Assembly (NCBI GenBank): GCA_007117785.1
Contig: SKFV01000169.1
Span: forward strand, 1-11,256
Reading direction: 5' to 3'
DNA from: Pseudomonas sp.
Lineage (GTDB): Bacteria > Pseudomonadota > Gammaproteobacteria > Pseudomonadales > Pseudomonadaceae
Length of the DNA: 11,256 bases
A program made the position numbers and the translations under genes. This document shows positions 1-5,847 of the stretch, piece after piece. Every line of letters starts with the position of its first letter. The stretch's first letter is position 1. The notes below the pieces were generated by a model. It saw nothing but the letters and a program-made list of their open reading frames with translations. It was not told the origin of the DNA and did no database searches.

Positions 1-202
1 CTGACTCACGAATCCGGTTGGCGGTGATATCCGACGCGATGCGCGGGTCACCCTGCGGGCGAAACTCTACGGCCGGATCAGCCCAGTCCCAAAACTGGTA
101 ATCCATAAAGGAGTGCGACGGGTTGTAGTCACGTTGCACCGTGCTGGTCGCCTGGCAACCCAGCAAGAGCGCGAATACGGCAAGCAAAGCAAAAGCACGC
201 AT
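1..202 (-). CDS. DUF4136-like outer-membrane lipoprotein, N-terminal part only (runs off the left edge)
   Basis: The first 67 residues are visible. They start with MRAFALLAVFALLLGC, a short lipoprotein signal whose lipobox is L-L-G-C with the lipidated cysteine at residue 16. The next residue is Gln, not Asp, so Lol sorting to the outer membrane is expected. The mature start contains DYNPSHSFMDYQFWDWADP and later DPRIASDITANRIR. This pattern (D-Y-x-P, then F/W-D-W-A-D-P, then D-P-R-I-x-S-D-I) is what I remember from pseudomonad DUF4136 lipoproteins, whose function is unknown. The start is supported by AGGTGG (complement of 210-215) 7 nt upstream. A weak promoter may lie at 254-259 (TTGGCC) and 231-236 (TATGCC) with a 17-bp spacer on the minus strand. 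The gene is divergent from pxpA. The family call is from memory of the N-terminus only. Confidence 0.8.
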   Translation of the reverse strand, partial: MRAFALLAVFALLLGCQATSTVQRDYNPSHSFMDYQFWDWADPAVEFRPQGDPRIASDITANRIRES

Positions 203-303
203 GATTCAACCACCTGCGAGAAAGAGAATGGGCATAGGCTATGACCATGTAGTGGCCAACAGGTTCACCACCGGGTTGCGCAGCGACTGGCCTTGTCCGC
301 CAA

Positions 304-313
304 GTTGCGCAAC
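304..313. repeat. 10-bp palindrome just upstream of pxpA, nested in a wider inverted repeat
   Basis: GTTGCGCAAC is a perfect palindrome ending 9 bases before ATG 323. It sits inside TGTCC (294-298) and GGACA (319-323), which are complementary and include the AGG of the weak ribosome site and the first base of the start codon. In RNA this could fold over the pxpA start. It could equally be a DNA-binding site or chance. Confidence 0.35.
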
Positions 314-322
314 AATCAGGAC

Positions 323-1075
323 ATGAAAAAACTCCTGCTTAACTGCGATATGGGTGAAAGCCTGGGCCCCTGGGTGATGGGCCTGGATGATGAGGTCATG
401 CCCTATGTCGACTGCGCCAATATCGCCTGCGGTTTTCATGCCTCGGACCCCAGTACCATGCGCCGCACCGTTCAGCTGGCGGTGCAGCACGGGGTACAGA
501 TTGGCGCCCACCCGGCCTACCCGGATCTGGTCGGTTTCGGTCGGCGCTCGATGGCCTGCTCGCCCCAAGAGGTCGAGGACCTGGTGCTTTACCAGCTCGG
601 CGCCCTGGATGCCATCTGCCGCGCGGAAGGATCCCGGGTTGCCTACCTGAAGCCTCATGGCGCTCTGTACAACGATATGTTGCGCCAGCCCGAGCTGCTA
701 CGCGCGGTGATGGCTGCCTGCGCCGCCTATGACCGGCAGTTGCCGCTGATGCTGCTGGCCCGGCGTGACAACGCCGAGGTCCAGGCTATTGCGGCTGAAT
801 ACGGACTGACCCTGTGGCTGGAGGCCTTTGCCGATCGTTCTTACACACCAGAAGGCCTGCTGACGCCTCGCAGCCAGCCCGGGGCAGTGTTGCACGAGCC
901 CGAACAGATCCTCGCGCAGGCACTGACCCTGGCCCGCGGTGAACCACTGCGCGCCAGCGATGGCAGTGCCTTGCAGCTGCCGGTGGATACCCTCTGCGTG
1001 CATGGCGATAATCCGCAGTCGGTCGCGGTTGTGCGCCAGATCCGCCAGTCATTGGACAGCTTGTCGCAGCCATGA
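323..1075 (+). CDS. pxpA: 5-oxoprolinase subunit A (LamB/YcsF family)
   Basis: PxpA is the LamB/YcsF-family subunit of the three-part, ATP-dependent, cytoplasmic 5-oxoprolinase, which opens 5-oxo-L-proline to L-glutamate. The protein has 250 residues; E. coli PxpA has about 244. Family blocks in order are LNCDMGES (6-13), NIACGFHASD (33-42), GAHPAYPD (61-68), LKPHGALYND (109-118), EAFADRSYTPEGLLTPRSQPGA (167-188, two adjoining blocks) and VDTLCVHGDNP (221-231). I chose ATG 323 because family members begin M-x-x-x-L-N-x-D-x-G-E. A TTG start 30 bases upstream (293) adds ten residues outside the conserved region. The ribosome site is poor: AGG at 318-320 lies only 2 nt from the ATG. The stop overlaps the pxpB start by 4 bp (ATGA). 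Family identity is very secure; the exact start is less so. Confidence 0.95.
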   Translation: MKKLLLNCDMGESLGPWVMGLDDEVMPYVDCANIACGFHASDPSTMRRTVQLAVQHGVQIGAHPAYPDLVGFGRRSMACSPQEVEDLVLYQLGALDAICRAEGSRVAYLKPHGALYNDMLRQPELLRAVMAACAAYDRQLPLMLLARRDNAEVQAIAAEYGLTLWLEAFADRSYTPEGLLTPRSQPGAVLHEPEQILAQALTLARGEPLRASDGSALQLPVDTLCVHGDNPQSVAVVRQIRQSLDSLSQP

Positions 1076-1776
1076 CACCCCGTATCGAGCGGGTCGCGGT
1101 GGATGCGCTCTGTGTGCATCTGGCTGATGCGATTGACCCCGATATAATGCCCTGGCTGATGGCTGCCGATCAGGCCCTGCGCCAGCGTTTTGGTCACTGC
1201 CTGATTGATCTGGTGCCCGCCTACACCACGCTGCTCGTCCACTATGACCTGGTGCAGCTGAGCGAATGCCAGGCCCGCGCCTGGGCCTGTGAAGCCCTGC
1301 AGGGCCTGCAACCCACCACAGCCAGCGAGGGCCGGCAGCATCAGCTACCGGTCTGGTATGACCCCGATGTGGGGCCTGACTTGCGGGCAGTCGCGCAACA
1401 GCTGGGGTGTAGTCAGAGTGAACTGATACGCCGGCACAGCGAGCCACTCTATCAGGTCTTTGCGCTGGGCTTTGCCCCCGGTTTTGCCTACCTCGGCTTG
1501 CTGGATCCGGCCTTGGCCTTGCCGCGTCTGGCGACACCCCGTCAGCATGTGCCGGCAGGCAGTGTGGCCATTGCCGAGCGGCAAACCGCCATTTACCCGC
1601 TACCATCACCCGGAGGCTGGCACCTGCTCGGACGCATGCCCTTGTCGCTGTTCGACCCGCATACGCCGCCCTTCAGCCTTTTGCAACCGGGCGATCAGGT
1701 GCAGTTGATGCCGGTCGATCGCGCTGAATTTATCCGCCTGGGTGGCGACCCAACGCCCTGTGAGGCGCCGCAATGA
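1072..1776 (+). CDS. pxpB: 5-oxoprolinase subunit B (KipI-like carboxyltransferase family)
   Basis: PxpB is the subunit that works with PxpC in 5-oxoproline activation. It belongs to the carboxyltransferase subdomain C/D family, which includes B. subtilis KipI. The protein has 234 residues; E. coli PxpB has about 218. The signature block runs QVFALGFAPGFAYLG (128-142), RLATPRQHVPAGSVAIAERQ (152-171), YPLPSPGGWHLLGR (175-188) and LFDPHTPP (193-200). These glycine/proline-rich strings are diagnostic. The ATG overlaps the pxpA stop as ATGA and has no clear Shine-Dalgarno sequence, so translation probably depends on coupling to pxpA. KipI itself inhibits sporulation kinase KipA-type targets in Bacillus. 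That role is not expected here, because all three prolinase subunits are present side by side. Confidence 0.94.
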   Translation: MTPRIERVAVDALCVHLADAIDPDIMPWLMAADQALRQRFGHCLIDLVPAYTTLLVHYDLVQLSECQARAWACEALQGLQPTTASEGRQHQLPVWYDPDVGPDLRAVAQQLGCSQSELIRRHSEPLYQVFALGFAPGFAYLGLLDPALALPRLATPRQHVPAGSVAIAERQTAIYPLPSPGGWHLLGRMPLSLFDPHTPPFSLLQPGDQVQLMPVDRAEFIRLGGDPTPCEAPQ

Positions 1777-2690
1777 CGCTGTTACGGGTAGTGAAAACCC
1801 TTGGCCTGGCGCAGCTGCAGGATGGCGGGCGCTTCGGTTGCCGGCACCTTGGGGTGACCCAGGGCGGCGCGCTGGACTGGGTGGCAGCCGGTCAGGCCAA
1901 TCGCCTGCTGGGCAATGCGCCAGACGCCTGCGTGGTGGAAATCCCCTGGGGCGGCTTCAGCGTGCGGGCAGAGCAGGACACCACCCTGGCCTTGTGCGGT
2001 GCCGACCTGGACGCAACCCTGGACGGTGAACCGGTTGTGCACAACAGCAGCTTTGTCGTGCGTGCCGGCCAGCAACTGGATTGCCAGACGCCGCGCACCG
2101 GCGTTCGGGGCTACCTGGCTGCGCCTGATGGGTTCAAGGCCCCGCATCTGCTGGGCGCCAGTGCTACTGTCAGTCGCGAGCGACTCGGCGGTCTCCTGGG
2201 GGATGGTCGCAGCTTGCAGGTAGAGGATCAGTTGGTAGCGGGGTCGCGTCGCCCGGATCCCGCCGGCTTGAATCCTGGCGATTATTTCGACCTGTCCGCG
2301 CCAGCGCTACTGTCTGTGCTCTTTGCCGCCGAGTATGCGCGGTTTTCCGGTCACAGCCTGTTCGCTGTGGCCAATCACAGCTGGTCCGTCGATAACCGGG
2401 CCGACCGCATGGGGGTGCGTCTGACCGGTCCCGGGCTGGTCTATCAAGGCCCCGGGCTGGTCTCGACCGCTATTCCGCTTGGCAGCATTCAGGTGCCTGC
2501 AGACGGTCAGCCGATCATCCTGTTGCAGGACCGCCAGACCATTGGTGGCTATCCGCGTATCGGCGCATTGACCCCCTTGGCAGTCGCCCGGTTGGCGCAG
2601 TGCGCGCCCGGGCAAGCTGTGCGGCTGCGCACCATTGGTCAGGAAGCTGCGCGGCGACAGACCCTGCTCTGGCTGCAGTGGCTGCAATAG
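1773..2690 (+). CDS. pxpC: 5-oxoprolinase subunit C (KipA-like, biotin-dependent carboxyltransferase family)
   Basis: PxpC is the third subunit of cytoplasmic 5-oxoprolinase, from the allophanate-hydrolase-subunit-2/KipA family. The protein has 305 residues; E. coli PxpC has about 310, so it is full length. Visible family blocks are LQDGGRFGCRHLGVTQGGALD (15-35, a run of adjoining motifs), AANRLLGN-type QANRLLGN (41-48), EIPWGGF (56-62), GVRGYLA (110-116), VDNRADRMGVRLTG (206-219), and PLGSIQVPADGQPIILLQDR (235-254) followed by QTIGGYPRIGALTPLA (255-270). The start overlaps the pxpB stop by 4 bp, and GAGG at 1762-1765 lies 7 nt upstream. A 16-base near-perfect direct repeat (2427-2442 and 2448-2463) encodes GPGLV twice, 7 codons apart. 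Subunit order A-B-C differs from E. coli, where pxpB and pxpC precede pxpA. Confidence 0.95.
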   Translation: MTLLRVVKTLGLAQLQDGGRFGCRHLGVTQGGALDWVAAGQANRLLGNAPDACVVEIPWGGFSVRAEQDTTLALCGADLDATLDGEPVVHNSSFVVRAGQQLDCQTPRTGVRGYLAAPDGFKAPHLLGASATVSRERLGGLLGDGRSLQVEDQLVAGSRRPDPAGLNPGDYFDLSAPALLSVLFAAEYARFSGHSLFAVANHSWSVDNRADRMGVRLTGPGLVYQGPGLVSTAIPLGSIQVPADGQPIILLQDRQTIGGYPRIGALTPLAVARLAQCAPGQAVRLRTIGQEAARRQTLLWLQWLQ

Positions 2691-2694
2691 AAGC

Positions 2695-2700
2695 TATACT
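2695..2700 (+). promoter_or_regulatory. possible -10 box for the exported protein downstream of pxpC
   Basis: TATACT matches the sigma-70 -10 consensus at 5 of 6 positions. It sits just after the pxpC stop, 56 bases before the next ATG. No convincing -35 hexamer stands 16-18 bases upstream, so the next gene may simply be read through from the pxp operon. Confidence 0.25.
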
Positions 2701-2755
2701 GGCGCAATAACACCGACATGGCTGTCACCCCACCTGCCCAACTTGAGAACAGCCG

Positions 2756-3688
2756 ATGCTTGCGTCGTCCATGCCTTCTTGCTGCCGACCGCTCTGGATA
2801 GGGTTTGTCTGCCTGTTGATCAGCCCGTTGAGCCAGGCCGAGCAACTGAAGTGGACCGTCTGGCCCATACCCGGGATCGTCAATGTGGTGGAGGGCGAAC
2901 CCACCGACGGCATCACCATGCTCGCACTGCGACAGTTGATGCAGCGCATGCCCGAGCTAGAGCCTGATTACCGCCTGGCCAACCGCTTGCGCCAGCAACG
3001 GGATATGGAGCGCGGCCTGGAGTTTTGCTCGACGCCCCTGTTCCAGCGACCGGACACCGACCGTTACGCCTACTTTGTTCCCTTTCTGGTCAGCACACCG
3101 ATTCAGGCGGTGGTGCGCTATGACCAGATCGAGCAGTTTCCGCTGCGCGGCGGCCGTCTGGTGCTCAGTGACCTGCTCGACACCACGGACTTTAACGCCG
3201 CCGTATCTGCCTTTCGGACCTACCCGCCGTTGATTCAGGCCTGGCTGGGTGCAGCTGAACCACTGGGGCGCGCCGAACGCATCAGCGGCAGTCTGAGCGG
3301 GGAAAACCTGCTGCTGATGGTCAGCCACGGGCGCATCGACCTGACCTTCGAGTTTGCCACCATCACCCGTGCGGTGAGTCAGCAGTTGCAAACCCCGATA
3401 CCCTTGGTCAGCTTGCCGCTCGCGGAAGAAATGGAGCTGGTGGTATCCGGCATTTACTGTTCCGGCAGTGACTGGGGTCGCAGCATGGCCGAGCGGCTGG
3501 ATCAGGCGATTCGCGAGCTGCTGCAGGAACCACTCGCCCTCGAGCAGTTGCTCAGCCTGTATGCCGAGTATCTGCCCGCCGAGACCTGGGCCGCCTTTGA
3601 ACCACAGATCAGGGCCTATTTTGACCAGCGGGCCGAGCAAGTCCACTCATGGCCTAGTCGAGACGTTGCAGACAGCGGGTCAAGGTAG
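2756..3688 (+). CDS. exported substrate-binding-like protein (resembles TIGR02285, type 2 periplasmic binding fold)
   Basis: The protein has 310 residues with a plausible Sec signal (LWIGFVCLLISPLSQA-EQ, cut near residue 28), so it is probably periplasmic. The arrangement suggests a two-lobed periplasmic binding fold, and specifically the poorly characterised TIGR02285 group as I remember it. It has an N-terminal strand LKWTVWPIPG (31-40), a helix DGITMLALRQLMQRMPELEP (51-70), then a block LEFCSTPLFQRPDTDRYAYF (88-107), which resembles that group's Cys-x-x-x-L-x-R-x-P-x-R-x-x-Y. No ligand can be named. It starts 65 bp after pxpC in the same direction and could be cotranscribed, but nothing ties it to oxoproline. 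ATG 2756 has only a weak GAG upstream; ATG 2771 would also leave a working signal. Its last 35 bases overlap the convergent gene ending at 3654. Confidence 0.72.
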   Translation: MLASSMPSCCRPLWIGFVCLLISPLSQAEQLKWTVWPIPGIVNVVEGEPTDGITMLALRQLMQRMPELEPDYRLANRLRQQRDMERGLEFCSTPLFQRPDTDRYAYFVPFLVSTPIQAVVRYDQIEQFPLRGGRLVLSDLLDTTDFNAAVSAFRTYPPLIQAWLGAAEPLGRAERISGSLSGENLLLMVSHGRIDLTFEFATITRAVSQQLQTPIPLVSLPLAEEMELVVSGIYCSGSDWGRSMAERLDQAIRELLQEPLALEQLLSLYAEYLPAETWAAFEPQIRAYFDQRAEQVHSWPSRDVADSGSR

Positions 3689-4592
3689 CGGACTCCTGCT
3701 CAAACCAGTCTGCCGCTGCCGGGGGCTGGGCCGTGGCGGCCAGTGGCTGCCAATCCGGCAGCCAGGTATCCAGCAGCCAGCGCCGTTCGATCTGCTCGCC
3801 GTTTTCTTCACAGCGTTGCAGCAACTGCCCCGGTGCATCCTCCAGCCAACTGAAACCCTGCAAGCTGAGCAAGGGCTGACCCTGACGCGCCGGATGGGTC
3901 GTGCGCTGAACCTGGTAACCCTGCTGCCAGTCGCCGCGCGCCAGCGCAATATCACAACCAAAGAGGCTGGCCAGCGGTTCAGCCTGACCCACCAGGGCTG
4001 CAACTGTGGCCGGCAGGCGCCCCTCGGCGACAACCGGCTTGGCGCGACCCCGCACCAGCGCAGCCATCTCGCCGGCGATAATCAGTCCACCACCCTGATG
4101 GCGGACATGACCGGCAGCGTCACGTTCTTCCAGTAGACGCAAACCCACCAGGGGTCCGGGCCCGGGGGGCTGCAAGCGCCAATCCTCGACATAGGCACCG
4201 CTGGGCGCAAACTCCATCATGCAATTGCCGATACGCTGCAACAAGGCTGGCTCCGGCCAGGGGTTGTGCAACTGCAGACTGACGCCGCCTTCCCAGGCCA
4301 GCGCCTGGCCATCCCACAGGGTGTCGGCCTGCCAGCCCTCACGGGCAGCCAGCAGAGCCAGCTCGTCCGCGCTGTAGTCTTTCCAGGCCTTGATCGCCAG
4401 CGGTTCCGGCCCCGGTGGCAATCGCAAGTCGAGGGTAAAGCCGCCACATTGCAGCCAGTACACCTGCGTCTGATCATCACTCAACCCATTGGCAAAGCTG
4501 ATGCAACGGCGCCGAAAACAGCCCAGCATCCAGTCCGGAACCTTGCTGTCAGTCGTCGCGGGCAGTTCGGCAAGCAGTTGATTCAGCTGCAT
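3654..4592 (-). CDS. uncharacterised protein coupled to the 2OG-Fe(II) oxygenase
   Basis: I do not recognise this 312-residue protein. It has no signal peptide and no membrane segment, so it is likely cytoplasmic. It is Trp- and Pro-rich, with seven scattered cysteines (25, 30, 49, 124, 213, 261, 307). Striking segments are VPDWMLGCFRRRCISFANGL (18-37), MMEFAPSGAYVEDWRLQPPG (125-144) and GGGLIIAGEMAALVRGR (167-183). Alternating hydrophobic and polar residues from about 125 to 260 suggest a mostly beta fold, possibly a lipocalin-like barrel; this is a guess. ATG 4592 overlaps the oxygenase stop by one base (TGATG) and lies 7 nt after GGAGG (complement of 4600-4604). An ATG one codon earlier, at 4595, is also possible but only 4 nt from that site. 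The coupling implies a shared job with the oxygenase, such as substrate delivery or product handling. Real gene: very likely; function: unknown. Confidence 0.85.
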   Translation of the reverse strand: MQLNQLLAELPATTDSKVPDWMLGCFRRRCISFANGLSDDQTQVYWLQCGGFTLDLRLPPGPEPLAIKAWKDYSADELALLAAREGWQADTLWDGQALAWEGGVSLQLHNPWPEPALLQRIGNCMMEFAPSGAYVEDWRLQPPGPGPLVGLRLLEERDAAGHVRHQGGGLIIAGEMAALVRGRAKPVVAEGRLPATVAALVGQAEPLASLFGCDIALARGDWQQGYQVQRTTHPARQGQPLLSLQGFSWLEDAPGQLLQRCEENGEQIERRWLLDTWLPDWQPLAATAQPPAAADWFEQESATLTRCLQRLD

Positions 4593-5623
4593 CATTTAAC
4601 CTCCGCACGCTGGCCAAAGCTGGACACGGGACGCGCAGCATCCGGCAGTTTCAGCTCGCCACTGGCGACCCGGGCTTTCAGGTAGTTGAAGGTCTGCGCA
4701 GTTTGCGCAAACAGATGCTCTCCGCACACCAGTGGCGGGTAGCGGGGCGGACGCTCGGCGCTGACAAATTCCGGCAAGGGCTCGATCAGGGTGTCGTAAT
4801 CCAGGTTGCAGAACAGCGGGAAGGCGTAACGCTCTTCCGCCACCTTGCGCACCCGATGCTGGGTCGCCACGAACTCACCATTGCTCAGCGCCTCAAGCAT
4901 GTCGCCGATATTGATCACAAAGGCGCCCGGCAGTACTGGTGCATCAATCCATTCACCGGCGCCATTGAGCACTTCCAGGCCCGGCGCTGTCGGCAGCAGA
5001 ATAGTGAAGCACTCGTAATCGGTATGTGCGCCAATACCGGGCCGATCTGCCGGTGCATCCGGGTTGTAGGGGTAGTGGATTAGCCGCAACTGGCTGGGCG
5101 GCGTGGTGATATGCCGGGTAAAGCGGTCTTCTTCCAGCCCCAGAGCAAGGGCAAAGCCACGGAAGAGTACATTGCCCAACTCCAGCGCCGCCTGATAGTA
5201 GGCATCCACCTCGGCACGAAAACCCGGCAACTCCGGGCAGTCAGGCCATTGCGTGCGCCCCAGCACCGGACGCGGATCATCGCGGCCGAGGTCATTATTG
5301 ATGTCGTAGGCTTCCTTGTAATCGATTACCCCGGGGTACACCTCTTCCTCACCCTGGGGCACATAACCACTGTGATTGGCCGACTGATCGATATGAAAAC
5401 GCTGTTTCTGCTCCAGCGGCAAGGCAAACAGGGCTTCGGTCTGACGGCGTAATCCGGCAATCAGGGATGGAGCAACACCGTGCCCGGTGACATACAGGAA
5501 CCCGGCCGCACGGGCGGCATCACCCAGTTGGTCTGCGGCTGCCTGACGTTCCGCCGGATCGGTGGAGTAAAGGCCCTGGATATCCACGACAGGGAGACGG
5601 GTAAAAGCAGTGTGTGCAGACAA
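4592..5623 (-). CDS. isopenicillin N synthase-like Fe(II)/2-oxoglutarate-dependent oxygenase
   Basis: A 343-residue cytoplasmic non-heme iron oxygenase of the isopenicillin-N-synthase/2OG-Fe(II) superfamily. The N-terminal DIOX_N-type region holds LPVVDIQGLYS (10-20) and ARAAGFLYVTGHGV (37-50). The middle has DYKEAYDI (101-108). The catalytic jelly roll has the iron triad H200-x-D202 (IGAHTDYECFTIL) and H256 (ATQHRVRK). The 2-oxoglutarate-binding arginine is probably R265 in RYAFPLF, but the usual R-x-S here reads R-Y-A. Members use O2 and 2OG to hydroxylate, desaturate or cyclise small molecules. The substrate cannot be read from sequence, and nothing nearby is an antibiotic synthetase, so the superfamily name does not imply penicillin synthesis. 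Translation starts at TTG, the only in-frame start near the conserved N-terminus, with GGAGG 5 nt upstream. It is coupled to the unknown gene downstream. Confidence 0.92.
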   Translation of the reverse strand: MSAHTAFTRLPVVDIQGLYSTDPAERQAAADQLGDAARAAGFLYVTGHGVAPSLIAGLRRQTEALFALPLEQKQRFHIDQSANHSGYVPQGEEEVYPGVIDYKEAYDINNDLGRDDPRPVLGRTQWPDCPELPGFRAEVDAYYQAALELGNVLFRGFALALGLEEDRFTRHITTPPSQLRLIHYPYNPDAPADRPGIGAHTDYECFTILLPTAPGLEVLNGAGEWIDAPVLPGAFVINIGDMLEALSNGEFVATQHRVRKVAEERYAFPLFCNLDYDTLIEPLPEFVSAERPPRYPPLVCGEHLFAQTAQTFNYLKARVASGELKLPDAARPVSSFGQRAEVK

Positions 5624-5628
5624 GGCAA

Positions 5629-5633
5629 CCTCC
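5629..5633 (-). promoter_or_regulatory. Shine-Dalgarno sequence for the TTG start of the oxygenase
   Basis: On the minus strand this reads GGAGG, 5 nt before TTG 5623. No in-frame ATG or GTG exists before the conserved LPVVDI block, so this site decides the start. Confidence 0.75.
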
Positions 5634-5672
5634 GAACAGCTTGGCTGAGTTGTCTGGTCGTCCAGAGAAAGG

Positions 5673-5696
5673 CGCTGGCGGTTAACAAAGCCAGCG
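5673..5696 (-). terminator. GC-rich hairpin in the gap between the TlpA-like and oxygenase genes
   Basis: A perfect 7-bp stem, CGCTGGC (5673-5679) against GCCAGCG (5690-5696), encloses a 10-base loop. On the minus strand it is followed by CCTTTCTCT, a modest pyrimidine run. It could be a weak intrinsic terminator for leftward transcription from the TlpA-like gene, or a leader hairpin of the oxygenase mRNA. Sequence alone does not decide between these. Confidence 0.35.
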
Positions 5697-5732
5697 GCCG
5701 GGTCGTCCCGGCTACGTTTGTATCAGTTATTC

Positions 5733-5750
5733 AAGCGAAATTCATGCCAG
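5733..5750 (-). promoter_or_regulatory. candidate sigma-54 (RpoN) promoter for the oxygenase pair
   Basis: On the minus strand the site reads CTGGCATGAATTTCGCTT. The GG (5748-5747) and GC (5736-5735) elements are exactly 10 bases apart, as RpoN promoters require. The -24 half TGGCAT differs from TGGCAC at one base, and the -12 half is TCGCT instead of TTGCW. It would start RNA near 5723, about 100 bases before the TTG start. The fit is good by eye, but a single match can occur by chance and no enhancer site was identified. Confidence 0.35.
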
Positions 5751-5755
5751 TACAT

Positions 5756-5778
5756 AAAGCCCGCCCCAGAAGGCTTGC
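5756..5778. terminator. weak hairpin, possible terminator after the TlpA-like gene
   Basis: AAGCC (5757-5761) and GGCTT (5772-5776) form a 5-bp stem around a 10-base loop. On the minus strand it is followed by TATGTA. It lies about 70 bases beyond the TlpA-like stop codon. The stem is short and the T-run poor, so this is tentative. Confidence 0.25.
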
Positions 5779-5847
5779 TAGTGTCAGCAACTCGAATGCC
5801 GCACCAGAACGGGGATCAATGCACTGGGTTGGTGCCGCCGCATCGGC

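Noticed and set aside
293..322. TTG 293 as the pxpA start
   Set aside because: It adds MSAKLRNNQD before the conserved LNCDMGES N-terminus, which family members do not have at that length.
1049..1609. 186-codon minus-strand frame opposite pxpA/pxpB
   Set aside because: Pro/Arg/Ala-rich composition typical of an antisense shadow in GC-rich DNA, fully opposed to well-conserved genes.
4592..5623. Beta-lactam or other secondary-metabolite cluster suggested by the isopenicillin N synthase similarity
   Set aside because: No peptide synthetase, epimerase or acyltransferase lies nearby. The similarity is at superfamily level only.
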